Assembly: GCA_903901335.1 (NCBI GenBank)
Contig: CAIUQR010000149.1
Span: 20,152-84,151 of the forward strand
DNA: 64,000 bases
Source: an uncultured delta proteobacterium
GTDB taxonomy: Bacteria; Desulfobacterota; Desulfobulbia; Desulfobulbales; Desulfocapsaceae
Reading direction: 5' to 3'
A program made the position numbers and the translations under genes. The notes under the pieces are model-generated. The model did not search any database. It saw only the letters and a program-made list of their open reading frames with translations, and had not been told where the DNA came from. Shown here piece by piece: positions 17,563 to 26,988 of the stretch; the first letter of the stretch is position 1; each line of letters opens with the position of its first letter.

Positions 17563-18954
17563 ATGCATATACGAAATTTGCAACATAATGGCTTACAGAT
17601 CGGGGATTTCGCGACAAGACCCGGACAAGCCTGGTGTATTTTCGGCAGTAACCGGTCCGGGATCGACCACCTGGTCGACCTTCTTTCGGGCAGGCTGGAA
17701 AATTTCTCCGCTGATATCCTTCTTCTCCCCAACCATCCGGGACTCTTATCTTTTCGGGTTCAGCAGGAAATTTTTGAAGAAGAGCTGCGCAACGACGACA
17801 CCGATGTTCTGGGCAAAATTGATCCCGGCACCTTAGTCTGCGAGTTTATCCCCGATCATGCACTCCACCCCACTCTGCTCAAGACCTTCGGGATGGATCA
17901 CTGCCTCGAAGTGGGATACAGACAGCTCAGTTCAGGACAGTGCAGAAAGCTCATTCTCCTGCGGGAACTGACTGGCGGGGCGAAAACGCTTGTCCTTCAA
18001 AACCCTTACGACGGTCTCGACGAACAGAGCTGCTTTGAGCTCAACCAGGCCTTGCGCCATCTGCCCGACCAGGGGATCGAGCTGATCCTGACTGTCAATG
18101 CCGTCAGCGATATCCCCGCCTGGTGCACCCACCTGGCGGTTATTACTTCAGGACATCTCAGCCACGCCGGTACCAGGGAGCAGGTTTTTTCCATGCTCTT
18201 CGACAAGCTGGAGACAGAACAGAGAGGTCATCGAACTCCAACAGATATCTCCGTAAGCCGGACGGCGGCTGCCGCCGGCAGGAAGGAGGAGCTTGTCTTC
18301 CTCCAAGATGGCTTTGCCGCTTACGGCAGCAAAACACTTTTTTCCGGGCTCGATCTGATCATTTATACCGGTGATCACACCTTGATCACCGGGCCGAACG
18401 GCTGTGGAAAATCCACGCTTCTTGACATCATAACCGGTGAGAGTTCAAAATGTTACACCAACAACCTCCGGATTTTCGGCAAAAAGCGGGGCAGCGGGGA
18501 ATCGATATGGGACATCAAGAAACATATGGGGATAATTTCTCCTGTCCTGCACAGAGATCACCGGGTGCCCGGCAGTGCCCTCCACGTCATTATCTCCGGT
18601 CTCTATGATTCAGTCGGGTTGTACAGGAAGATTCAAGCCCCGGATATAAAAGCCGGTCTGCGCTGGCTTTCCTGGACAGGTCTTCAGGACCGGGCCGATA
18701 CCCCTTTTCGTAGACTGCCTTTTGCCGAACAACAGTTGCTGCTCATTGCCCGAGCCCTTATCAAGCGCCCGAAACTCCTTGTCTTTGATGAGGCAACCCA
18801 GGGACTCGATGATGCTCACCGGTATGCCCTGCTTGACCTGCTCGAAAAAATTGCCGACCAGAGACTCTCCACCATCCTCTTCGTCAGCCACCGCAAAGAC
18901 GAGCAGCGGCCATTTTTCAATCGGCATATCCAGCTCGACTCTTATGCTCCATAA
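17563..18954 (+). CDS. modF: ModF-like protein with two ABC ATPase domains
   Basis: The 463-residue protein is a fusion of two nucleotide-binding domains without membrane parts. The second domain has Walker A GPNGCGKST and, as in E. coli ModF, the stretch FGKKRGSGESIWDIKKHMG. The first domain is degenerate: GSNRSGIDHL replaces the Walker A lysine-serine pair, while LSSGQCRKL keeps the signature. ModF is encoded with molybdate genes in several bacteria, but its role is poorly defined. A link to the molybdenum or tungsten enzyme encoded 9 kb away (formate dehydrogenase) is only suggestive. The second-domain Walker B Glu is kept (LLVFDEATQGLD). Confidence 0.85.
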   Translation: MHIRNLQHNGLQIGDFATRPGQAWCIFGSNRSGIDHLVDLLSGRLENFSADILLLPNHPGLLSFRVQQEIFEEELRNDDTDVLGKIDPGTLVCEFIPDHALHPTLLKTFGMDHCLEVGYRQLSSGQCRKLILLRELTGGAKTLVLQNPYDGLDEQSCFELNQALRHLPDQGIELILTVNAVSDIPAWCTHLAVITSGHLSHAGTREQVFSMLFDKLETEQRGHRTPTDISVSRTAAAAGRKEELVFLQDGFAAYGSKTLFSGLDLIIYTGDHTLITGPNGCGKSTLLDIITGESSKCYTNNLRIFGKKRGSGESIWDIKKHMGIISPVLHRDHRVPGSALHVIISGLYDSVGLYRKIQAPDIKAGLRWLSWTGLQDRADTPFRRLPFAEQQLLLIARALIKRPKLLVFDEATQGLDDAHRYALLDLLEKIADQRLSTILFVSHRKDEQRPFFNRHIQLDSYAP

Positions 18955-19195
18955 TGGCACACGTTCATACCGCATATCTTTCCTCTTGCCATCTGTTTTG
19001 GCGCGGGATTTCAGAAACAATATCTCCGGTCGCGACGAAACGCCGCTAACAACTTGATCCCCAATCATTCGATCTTATTATAATCTAAACCGGACTTGAG
19101 AGATACTCCGGCAACTTCTGCTGTATCTTTCGTTGTATTGCCGTTTCGAACATCCATTAGCCCAATCGCCAAGCAGTGAACACAAGAGGCTCGAT

Positions 19196-20188
19196 ATGAT
19201 TATCAAATCATGCAAGATGAAACGATTGTTCCATTGTTTTCTCCTCGCCGCTGCCGCATTGCTGCTTTTCGGCTGTGCCAATCAGCCCCTGCCGCCGGAA
19301 CCCTTTCATTGGGTCTATAAAACGGATGGAACGGGAAACAAGGCGGCTGAAAACTGGGCTCCGGCCTTCGTGGTCTATGGCCATGCCGAGACATTCAACC
19401 GTATCGGGCGGCCGACGGTTCGACAGGAGGAGAATGGAGATGAAGAGGTCTTTATCGACCCGGAGCAGCCGGTGGTCTATTTCATGCGACGCCCCTTCTC
19501 CACCGACAAGGCTGCCTATACCAACCTGATCTATCGGGTCCATTTCCCCGAAGTGCCGTACAGCCTGAGTCCTTTCAATCTGACGGCCGGAAAAAACGTG
19601 GGTCTCATCGTCGTGGTGACCCTCAATGCCGACAACCTGCCTGTACTGGTAACTACCGTGCATACCTGCGGCTGTTACCATGCCATTGTCCCCACCCAAT
19701 ACCTGCCCAAGGATGCCTTCCCGAAAGATTGGGATGGTGAGACTCTGGATATATATGGCGAGCAATTACCTCCCCTCCTAAAATTCAAGGAGATCCATTC
19801 GCCTCAAATACTGGTGTACTTGAGGCCGGAGGTGCACCGGGTTATGGATCTTGACGTGCAGGATGTTCATGATCTTTCCGCCGACCCGTTCCGGATTATC
19901 TCCACGAAGATCGAGGCCATGGACCGGCTGGAGAAATTGCCCACAAAAACCGGAACAACCAGCTTTTACTATCCTGAAGGGATCTTGAAAGGACATGTCA
20001 AAGGGGCAATCAAACCCTGGGAGACCCTCTCGCTGAGCCTGATCAGCATGGATCTCTTCGTGGGTGCCGACAAGGCCTATGCCGACACCGGCAACCCTTT
20101 TTACACGAGTTTAAAACCCTGGCGCCGCGAGGACTCCAATATGTGGGATTTCCCCCGTTTCCTGCAGTATTGGGGGTGGAGACTGTAG
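19196..20188 (+). CDS. Putative lipoprotein of unknown function
   Basis: The start at 19196 has AAGAGG 6 bases upstream; a second ATG at 19217 would also give a good signal. The N-terminus carries a type II signal ending in the lipobox LLFGC with Ala next, so the mature protein should be lipid-anchored, probably in the outer membrane. The remaining 300 residues are soluble and contain THTCGCYHA and a segment with NAD/heme-like Cys pair, but the family is not recognised. The gene stands alone between ModF and the glycosyltransferase. Confidence 0.8.
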   Translation: MIIKSCKMKRLFHCFLLAAAALLLFGCANQPLPPEPFHWVYKTDGTGNKAAENWAPAFVVYGHAETFNRIGRPTVRQEENGDEEVFIDPEQPVVYFMRRPFSTDKAAYTNLIYRVHFPEVPYSLSPFNLTAGKNVGLIVVVTLNADNLPVLVTTVHTCGCYHAIVPTQYLPKDAFPKDWDGETLDIYGEQLPPLLKFKEIHSPQILVYLRPEVHRVMDLDVQDVHDLSADPFRIISTKIEAMDRLEKLPTKTGTTSFYYPEGILKGHVKGAIKPWETLSLSLISMDLFVGADKAYADTGNPFYTSLKPWRREDSNMWDFPRFLQYWGWRL

Positions 20189-20405
20189 AAGCGCTCCATG
20201 TTCATAATGGAAGATTTGCGATTGATAAACATCTATCGATAGGATATTCCTGTTTGTAAAATGAAATCCTTATGATTAAAGATCAGGGAATCGGAGACAC
20301 TGCATCGTTTCTATTCAGATTCTCCCAATATTCTTATGTAAAAAGCATTGTTGAGGTTCATCCTCGGCATCCTTGATAAGCAGTTGATGGAAAGCAACAG
20401 AGACA

Positions 20406-21629
20406 TTGAAGATACTCCATCTCATCAGTCAGCATCCGGAAAGCACCGGTAGCGGTTTTTACCTGCAGAACATCATCCGCCAGGCTTCTGCGGCCGGTCA
20501 TCACAATTTTCTCATCGCCGGCATCACCGGCGACCGTATACCCGAAATCCCCGGTATTGACCGGGACTGCTGTCGTTTCGTCCGATTTGCCGAAGGCGAT
20601 CTGAACTTTACCATTCCGGGCATGAGCAATGTCATGCCCTACCCCAGCTCCCGCTTTGATTCTCTGAACGCCGAACAGCTGACCGCCTATGAAAGGGCCT
20701 TTGCCGAGACGATCCGACACACTGCCCTGGAGTTCTCGCCCGATATCCTGCACAGTCACCATCTCTGGCTTGCGAGTTCTGTTGCCCGAAGGGTTCTGCC
20801 GGATATTCCTCTGGTGACCTCCTGCCACTCCACCGACCTACGCCAGTTTGTGCAGTGCCCGCATCTTCGAGAAAGAGTCCAGCCTTCCTGTCTGAAGATC
20901 GACCGGGTTTTAGCCCTCAGTCACGATCAAGCAGAAAAGATTTGGGAAATCCACGGGATCACCACTGAGCGCATAGATATCGTTGGTGGTGGATATGATA
21001 AAGAGCTCTTTATCCCCGGCATAAAGGCACAAGCGCCACCAATCAGCCTGCTGTATGCCGGAAAGCTGAGTCTGGCCAAGGGGGTTGACTGGCTGCTCCA
21101 GACCTTCGCCCGCCTTCAAGACCCTGGGTTGCACCTGCACATCGCCGGTTCCGGTTCCGGCGAGGAAACCCGGCAATGTTTGCATTTGGCCGAAAAAGAG
21201 GGCAGTCGGGTAACCGTCCACGGCAGAATAAACCAACAGGAACTGGCCCGGCTGATGGGTAGCTGTCATATCTTTATCCTGCCCTCATTTTATGAAGGAT
21301 TGCCGCTAGTCCTTCTTGAGGCACTCTCGGCGGGCTGTCGCATAATCGCCACTGACCTGCCGGGTTGCCGGGAGTTATTAGCGGGAGCAGGCCCGGATCT
21401 GGTCACCTTTGTCAACCTGCCTGCCCTGTCAACCATCGACCGGCCCGACCCGAAGGATTGGGACATATTGCAGACACGACTCGCGGCAGCCATTACCGAC
21501 ATGGCCGATCGGGTACGTATCGCACCATCCCCCTCTTTGGCGGAAATATCCAGAATCACCTCGGTGTTTAGTTGGCAGGAAGTTTTTAAAAGAATTCTTT
21601 CGTCTTACGAGAAGGCAATGGTCGGCTGA
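20406..21629 (+). CDS. GT4-family glycosyltransferase
   Basis: The 407-residue protein has the GT-B fold of family 4: the N-terminal MKILHLISQHPESTGSGFYL, a second Rossmann domain beginning LLYAGKLSLAKGVDWLL, and the nucleotide-sugar-binding region ILPSFYEGLPLVLLEALSAG with the EGLPLVLLE acidic motif. The start codon is TTG at 20406 and no good ribosome site is seen, so expression may be weak. The 3' end overlaps the convergent phosphatase gene by 25 bases. It probably adds a sugar to an exopolysaccharide or glycolipid with the FemAB-like and deacetylase-like products nearby. Confidence 0.9.
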   Translation: MKILHLISQHPESTGSGFYLQNIIRQASAAGHHNFLIAGITGDRIPEIPGIDRDCCRFVRFAEGDLNFTIPGMSNVMPYPSSRFDSLNAEQLTAYERAFAETIRHTALEFSPDILHSHHLWLASSVARRVLPDIPLVTSCHSTDLRQFVQCPHLRERVQPSCLKIDRVLALSHDQAEKIWEIHGITTERIDIVGGGYDKELFIPGIKAQAPPISLLYAGKLSLAKGVDWLLQTFARLQDPGLHLHIAGSGSGEETRQCLHLAEKEGSRVTVHGRINQQELARLMGSCHIFILPSFYEGLPLVLLEALSAGCRIIATDLPGCRELLAGAGPDLVTFVNLPALSTIDRPDPKDWDILQTRLAAAITDMADRVRIAPSPSLAEISRITSVFSWQEVFKRILSSYEKAMVG

Positions 21630-22501
21630 GGTCTGCCGTGCAGCCGAATGGCCACGGCGGCTATGTCGTCGTGCTGCTTAAAGCGGGGATATTTCCGGCA
21701 CGTTGGGTCTTCTTGCTGCAACCGACGGACGTGATTACGAACGGCCTGTAGACCTCCCACACGATAGAGGTCAACCAGGCAGTGCCAGTCGTCGCAGGCA
21801 AAGGGATTTTCCCGGGGCAGAAAGAGTCCGTCTGTGAACAGCAGGATATCGCTCACTCCCGCCAGTTCATGGTACCCGTGCCGAAGAAAGTTTACAGCCT
21901 CCGGCTCCCCGTTCAACACCCCGTAACTCACATTCATCTGTAGCCGCACCCGGTGTATCTGATCGGAGAGAACATCGTGGATGGTGGCCGCCTGTGTCGC
22001 CGGTAATTTCTTCCACAGGTGCAAGGTTTCCCGATCGATATCGATTTCAGGGGTGACAATGCGGAAGCCGCCGTCGTTGTCAATGAGCAGAATCAGGGCG
22101 TCGCCGGTCTGACAGTATTCGAAACGATCGGCATTCAGGCGGATTACCGCAAGACTCGTCGACCACAGCCGGTGGCGCTCGGTCATCGAGACATTCTCGG
22201 TAAGCAAAGTGTCGCGAATGCGACGGTTGGCCCTGGTGGCAAGGTGTGCCAGACCGGCATGTTCTTCCTGAAAAGTCAGAGCGGCGATTTGAGCGGCGAG
22301 CAGTCCGCCGGTCAGGCCACCGGCGAATCTTCGCTTGTCGAGACTTGTTGCTCCGTCAAAGACACCGAACAGGTTGTCTGTCCGAAGGAGCACATCCTCA
22401 TTCAGCTCACCGCTGCCTTTTTCCAGGAGCGTTTCCACGACATAGTGAGGAATGACCGGGTAGGGGCGGGGGAGAGCAAATTGTTCGGTTGAAAGATACA
22501 T
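21605..22501 (-). CDS. PP2C-like serine/threonine phosphatase
   Basis: The 298-residue protein shows the PP2C pattern: GELNEDVLLRTD and GVFDGATS supply the first metal-binding acids, GDALILLID corresponds to the central GD motif, and LLFTDGLF with HDDIAAVAIRL gives the C-terminal D-G and DD metal ligands. No membrane segment is present. The gene is convergent with and overlaps the glycosyltransferase by 25 bases. It likely controls phosphorylation of an unidentified partner; no Ser/Thr kinase is encoded in the window. Confidence 0.86.
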   Translation of the reverse strand: MYLSTEQFALPRPYPVIPHYVVETLLEKGSGELNEDVLLRTDNLFGVFDGATSLDKRRFAGGLTGGLLAAQIAALTFQEEHAGLAHLATRANRRIRDTLLTENVSMTERHRLWSTSLAVIRLNADRFEYCQTGDALILLIDNDGGFRIVTPEIDIDRETLHLWKKLPATQAATIHDVLSDQIHRVRLQMNVSYGVLNGEPEAVNFLRHGYHELAGVSDILLFTDGLFLPRENPFACDDWHCLVDLYRVGGLQAVRNHVRRLQQEDPTCRKYPRFKQHDDIAAVAIRLHGRPQPTIAFS

Positions 22502-22645
22502 AATCCTCTTCTCTTGTCGCTAATTTGATGGAGAGCAGTATAATAAGTATTGGTGATATTACAAATTGCTTGTTCCTATCGATAATCAGGTCAGTGATAG
22601 AATGTTTCTATATCGGCGAGTTTCTCAATGGGATGCGGAGATGAA

Positions 22646-23698
22646 ATGACTGAAATTCTGCTCAATCCCGGACAACCTGCATGGGATGACTATGCTGAAA
22701 AAAACAGTTCAGCGACTTTCTCCCATCGCTTCGACTGGGGTGAAAGCCTCGCTGCCGCATACCAGGTCCCGATTTTCCGGCTGGCGGCTAAACGTCGATC
22801 CGGAGATACATCACTTACAGGCATTCTCCCCCTGATACTCTTTGCTGCGCCGGATCAGGACATCCGACTGGTCTCCCTGCCCTATACAGATGCCGCAGGC
22901 ATAGTCGCCGACGATACCGCAATCGGCACAAGACTCCTGGCCGCTGCCCTTGATCTGGCGGTTGAACTCGGCGCAGTTCATGTTGAGCTGCGCCAGGCCG
23001 GGAGTCCGATTTTTCAAGTCCTGACCACAGATTCTGCCAGTCTTTGGAGCCATAGCCCGCATACCTTCAAAACCGGTCTCCGCCGCCCCTTGCCCGAATC
23101 GCCCGACAAACTCTGGTCCCTCCTTCCAGCCAAGGTCCGCAACCAGGTACGAAAGGCCCGCACATGCGGTTGTACGGTTGCCATCGGCGGGGCGGAACAT
23201 GTCGATGATTTCTATGCAGTGTTCTCGGAAAACATGCGTGACCTCGGCTCGCCGGTCCATGAGCCGGAACTTTTCCGAATGTTGCTGGGTAAGCATTCGC
23301 TCGGACCTCGGGTGGTAGTGGTTGTTGCGGCAAAGCCCGTTGCCGCCGCTATTGTCTTCACCCACAATGCCACCCTCTATAATCCATGGGCCTCCTCCTT
23401 GCGCCACTGCCGGCCATCCTGTCCGAACATGCTTCTCTACTTGGCCATGCTCGAGCTTGCTGTGGCCGCCGGTTGCCGCTGGTTTGATTTTGGCCGATCC
23501 TCCCCGGATGCCACAACCTATCGCTTCAAGCGGCAATGGGGGGCGACAATGCAGCCGCTTACCTGGCATGTCTTTTCCCGCCAGCCACACAACTGGGATC
23601 CCCGTTCGGAAACGCTGGTTGACGAGATCTGGAAGACCCTGGATCTGTCGACCTCCCGTCAAAACGGCCCGGCCCGCAGGCGCTGGATCAGTCTTTGA
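22646..23698 (+). CDS. FemAB-like acyltransferase-fold protein, PEP-CTERM-associated type
   Basis: The protein of about 350 residues has the FemAB/GNAT fold: the first half ends in LPAKVRNQVRKARTCGC, the signature of FemAB-related proteins, and the second half contains WASSLRHCRPSCPNMLLY and FDFGRSSPDATTYRFKRQWG, which resembles the FemAB-like protein of PEP-CTERM/exosortase loci. The start at 22646 is chosen because GGAG lies 5 bases upstream. These proteins are thought to act in exopolysaccharide or glycan modification. A PEP-CTERM protein is encoded at 60812 in this window. The gene overlaps or abuts the deacetylase-like gene. Confidence 0.85.
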   Translation: MTEILLNPGQPAWDDYAEKNSSATFSHRFDWGESLAAAYQVPIFRLAAKRRSGDTSLTGILPLILFAAPDQDIRLVSLPYTDAAGIVADDTAIGTRLLAAALDLAVELGAVHVELRQAGSPIFQVLTTDSASLWSHSPHTFKTGLRRPLPESPDKLWSLLPAKVRNQVRKARTCGCTVAIGGAEHVDDFYAVFSENMRDLGSPVHEPELFRMLLGKHSLGPRVVVVVAAKPVAAAIVFTHNATLYNPWASSLRHCRPSCPNMLLYLAMLELAVAAGCRWFDFGRSSPDATTYRFKRQWGATMQPLTWHVFSRQPHNWDPRSETLVDEIWKTLDLSTSRQNGPARRRWISL

Positions 23699-23709
23699 GA
23701 GGCGGTGCC

Positions 23710-24858
23710 ATGCAAGGAGCAATGAACAATCTTGTTGTTTCTCTGCCCATGCCGATCTTCCTTGTCGTCGAGGATGTTGGCTGGTGGCAGGGAACGGACG
23801 GCTCGGCGAACAATGAGCCGTACCGCAACGGCTTCACCAGACGCCATTGTCCGGACGATTACCGTGCCCTTGCCCGGTTGGCCAAGCGACTGAAGATGCG
23901 CATCGCCCTTGGTATGGTCCTTGGCGAATGGGATCGCGACAACATTCTAAAAGACGTTGCCGGTGCCACCTGGTTGGGCGATTCCTGGAACAACCGGATC
24001 AATCAGGGACCGTGGCTTGACGAGGCCGCTGAGTTCCTGTGCGAGCATCAGGACTGGCTGGAGATCGCCTGCCATGGCCTCTGTCATGAATTCTGGCGGA
24101 ATGGCCGGATGGAACGCTCCGAGTTCCATGACCTGAGCGGCCGGATGCGACCGAGAGACATTGTTAAAGAGCATCTTGATGCCTTTGCGAAAATCCTTGC
24201 CAGGAATAATCTGCCTGGTTTTCCCCGACTCTTTCTGCCACCAGCCTTGCACCACAGTTTCGGCAACGGCCGGGATTCCATCCAGGCAATCCTCCAAGAG
24301 TATGGCATCAGATATGTGGTCACCGTTTTTTCACGGGCCCGCAGGTATTCCGAACCCCTGCATGAAAAAATCACCTGGGAATGCGGCGTCGGTCTCCTGG
24401 AACGCGGCCTTGCCCCGGTGTCTTGGCACGAGGCGGCCGCTCGTCCAGTCTGGGATTTCCAAAACCCCATCCTGCCATTACATTGGAGCAATCTCCTTCA
24501 CCATGATCCCGGAAAGAATTTTGTAATCGTTGATGGGTGGGCGGAGATGCTGGAGAGTAAGGCCAGCACCATGGCATACATGCTGGCTGCGGATTTCGCC
24601 TCCTGCTGGAGTCAGGCAGCAGCCTACCATCTGGTTGAACTAATCACTGTTGACCGGAAAATCATTATTGATCTTAGTATACTCGAGATGGTTCCCGGAT
24701 ATAATGGCTCGATCTTTCTCAAGATCCAATGTCCCCCGGATTTCACGTGGCAATGCCGAGGCGGGCAGATTATATCCCTCCGAAGTGATCCCTCCGGGAT
24801 TGAAACAGTTCACCTTTGTCCGTTGAGGGGACAACAGAGGATAGAGATCTGGCGATAA
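23710..24858 (+). CDS. Polysaccharide-deacetylase-like (NodB/DUF2334 fold) protein
   Basis: The 382-residue protein is probably a NodB-like TIM-barrel enzyme: FLVVEDVGWW gives an early acidic pair like the first NodB motif, EIACHGLCHEFW a His pair like the second, and FLPPALHHSF a later motif. A C-terminal beta-rich domain of about 80 residues follows. The start at 23710 has GAGGCGG 6 bases upstream; an in-frame TTG at 23695 overlaps the FemAB stop. It forms an operon with the FemAB-like gene and may trim acetyl groups from a polysaccharide. The family assignment is moderate, from motif order only. Confidence 0.6.
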   Translation: MQGAMNNLVVSLPMPIFLVVEDVGWWQGTDGSANNEPYRNGFTRRHCPDDYRALARLAKRLKMRIALGMVLGEWDRDNILKDVAGATWLGDSWNNRINQGPWLDEAAEFLCEHQDWLEIACHGLCHEFWRNGRMERSEFHDLSGRMRPRDIVKEHLDAFAKILARNNLPGFPRLFLPPALHHSFGNGRDSIQAILQEYGIRYVVTVFSRARRYSEPLHEKITWECGVGLLERGLAPVSWHEAAARPVWDFQNPILPLHWSNLLHHDPGKNFVIVDGWAEMLESKASTMAYMLAADFASCWSQAAAYHLVELITVDRKIIIDLSILEMVPGYNGSIFLKIQCPPDFTWQCRGGQIISLRSDPSGIETVHLCPLRGQQRIEIWR

Positions 24859-24888
24859 GCGATACCCGGCTTGATTTCTAAATATATT

Positions 24889-25647
24889 CTAGTCCTTCTC
24901 CACAGCCAGTAAAGCCGCACCCAACGCACCGACACATTGCGGGTCATCAGGGACCATGATATCGCACCCCAGTTTCTGTTCGAGAAAGGTGCGCATGCAG
25001 GGATTTTTGGCCACGCCGCCGGTGAAGACAAGATTGCCGTCCGATGCCACACGGCTGATCATCCCGGCCACCCGACGGATGACGCTGATATGCAACCCGC
25101 GGGCTATCTCCCGGGGGTTCTGTCCCTTGGCAATCAGGGAGGTAACCTCGGATTCGGCAAAGACCGTGCACATGCTGGAGATGGTAAGATCGTTTACGGC
25201 CAGCAGGGCTTCCCGGCCGAAGGAATCAATATCGAACCCCAGCGCCCTGGCCATGATCTCTATGAATTTCCCGGTCCCGGCAGCGCAGCGGTCATTCATC
25301 TCGAATTTTTTCACCTTCCCGTTGGGGAATAGGGCAATGGCCTTGCTGTCTTGACCGCCGATATCCAGTACAGTCCTGGCCTCCGGGAAAAAAGCCCGTG
25401 CCCCTTTGGCATGGGCCTTAATCTCGGTGACGGTGGGCGCCTCAAACGAGATCTCGAAAAGGCTCCGGCCGTAACCGGTTGCCATGATCCGGTCATACTC
25501 GACCCCACTGATCAGTCTGCCGGCCTCGGCCATCGGGTCAAAGCCGGTATCGGCCTGCAGGCTGCAGAGGATGTTGCCCCTGTCATCAACTACAACCAGT
25601 TCGATGGAGCGGGAACCGATATCGATCCCGGCATAACGCTTGCTCAC
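24889..25647 (-). CDS. yjiL: ATPase activator of double-cubane / 2-hydroxyacyl-CoA dehydratase type
   Basis: The 252-residue protein is an ASKHA-fold ATPase of the BadF/HgdC family: phosphate-1 loop GIDIGSRSIELVVVD, DIGGQDSKA phosphate-2 motif, and the conserved CAAGTGKF and FTGGVAKN stretches. Cys in NDRCAAGTGKF and in SMCTVFAESE are the two cysteines that hold a [4Fe-4S] cluster at the homodimer interface. It uses ATP hydrolysis to inject low-potential electrons into its partner. It starts at GTG 25647, 14 bases after the partner gene's stop. The small size and pairing with a single component fit YjiL/DCCP-R rather than a two-subunit dehydratase. Confidence 0.9.
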   Translation of the reverse strand: MSKRYAGIDIGSRSIELVVVDDRGNILCSLQADTGFDPMAEAGRLISGVEYDRIMATGYGRSLFEISFEAPTVTEIKAHAKGARAFFPEARTVLDIGGQDSKAIALFPNGKVKKFEMNDRCAAGTGKFIEIMARALGFDIDSFGREALLAVNDLTISSMCTVFAESEVTSLIAKGQNPREIARGLHISVIRRVAGMISRVASDGNLVFTGGVAKNPCMRTFLEQKLGCDIMVPDDPQCVGALGAALLAVEKD

Positions 25648-25661
25648 TCCGGCCCTCCGGT

Positions 25662-26939
25662 TTAGCGAAGCTGCTCGATGAAGGCCTCGATCCGGGTCTT
25701 CAGCTGGCCCATATCCTCCATACTGTAATCGGTCTCGATACGCAGGGTCGGCATGCCTTTCTGTTCCAGGGCTTTTTCAACTGGAATGGATTCCATCAAA
25801 TAGGGCTGACAGAACTGCAGACCGTAATGGATCACCCCGTCGGCCTTGTAGGCGGCAGCCATCTCTTCTATATGGGCCAGACGATCAGGGTTGGGCGTGA
25901 AGATCGCGCAATCCACCTGGTAATACCTGTCGATGATGGCCTCCATCATCTCCTCGATCGTATTACCGGAATCGTCGGTCAGGTTCCGGGTGCCGCGTTC
26001 CCCAACGCAGGACTCCTCGCCGACAATGACGGCGCCTGCGGTCTCGACAATCAACGGCAGTTTCCAGTTGGGAACGGCCTGCGGACAGCCGGACACCAGG
26101 ATACGGGGAGCCTTTTTCGGGAACACACCTTTGCTTTCGACAATCCGCTTTTCCAGCTCGTCGCAAATCTTCTCGACCGATGCAGTAAAACGCGCCGGGT
26201 TGTCGTAAAAAAAGACCTGATTGACCAGCAGCGCATCCAGACCTGATATAGGTGCCGGATCTGCCTTACGCAGAGCCGACAGACGATGGACGGCGGCGCG
26301 TTTTGCGTTCACGGTCCGGATCGCCTGTTTTAGTGAGTCGGCGGTGATCTGAACACCGGTCAGCGCTTCGACTGCAGCCTTGAATCGGAGATATTCGGAT
26401 TTCAGCAATATCCTGCCCTGCTCGGATTTAACCTGCGGCAGATCCATCACATAGAGGTTGTCGACCAGACCCTTGAAGGTTTCATAGGCCTTTTTCTTGC
26501 CGTCGCAGGTATTCTCACCGACGATCATATCCGCACTTTCCAGATACGGACAGACCTTGCCGAGCTTGAACCCGAATGAAGATTTGATCAATGCACAGGT
26601 ATTGCGGGGCAGGAGCTTTTCTACCTCTTCGGTTGCAAAATCAGCTCCGGAACAGAGTCCGACCAGGGTGGCGTTGGCGGCAAGCGCAATCTCCTCGGGC
26701 ACGAAAACACAATAGCAGCCGATGATCTTCCGACCTGCTTTCTTTTCATCCAGCAGTTCTTTGATCCGCAGACCGTGCACCTCGCTCATCACGAAATCGA
26801 AATAACCCATGCCCTCAGGACGATCCTTCTGGGCAAGATAGATATTCTGGTAGGCCGGACCGAGAACACCCAGCAGGGCATCGTGGGCCTCAAGATTAAG
26901 CCCCAGATCTGTCCACATTGAACGGTAATCTTCAGTCAT
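25662..26939 (-). CDS. yjiM: Double-cubane cluster protein (YjiM-type)
   Basis: The 425-residue protein closely follows E. coli YjiM: GCYCVFVPEEIALAANAT, then RNTCALIKSSFGFKLGKVCP, GENTCDGKKKAYE, ILVSGCPQAVPNWK and the ending ETDYSMEDMGQLKTRIEAF. The relatives are homodimers carrying an [8Fe-9S] double-cubane cluster, shown for one clostridial protein to reduce small molecules such as acetylene when driven by the ATPase partner. The physiological substrate is unknown. The start at 26939 is the first ATG after a non-conserved upstream extension. It is the first gene of a two-gene operon with the activator. Confidence 0.88.
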   Translation of the reverse strand: MTEDYRSMWTDLGLNLEAHDALLGVLGPAYQNIYLAQKDRPEGMGYFDFVMSEVHGLRIKELLDEKKAGRKIIGCYCVFVPEEIALAANATLVGLCSGADFATEEVEKLLPRNTCALIKSSFGFKLGKVCPYLESADMIVGENTCDGKKKAYETFKGLVDNLYVMDLPQVKSEQGRILLKSEYLRFKAAVEALTGVQITADSLKQAIRTVNAKRAAVHRLSALRKADPAPISGLDALLVNQVFFYDNPARFTASVEKICDELEKRIVESKGVFPKKAPRILVSGCPQAVPNWKLPLIVETAGAVIVGEESCVGERGTRNLTDDSGNTIEEMMEAIIDRYYQVDCAIFTPNPDRLAHIEEMAAAYKADGVIHYGLQFCQPYLMESIPVEKALEQKGMPTLRIETDYSMEDMGQLKTRIEAFIEQLR

Positions 26940-26988
26940 AGCTACAATCCTCCGATTTGATGTATAGAAATTTTTGTTTATAAATGAC

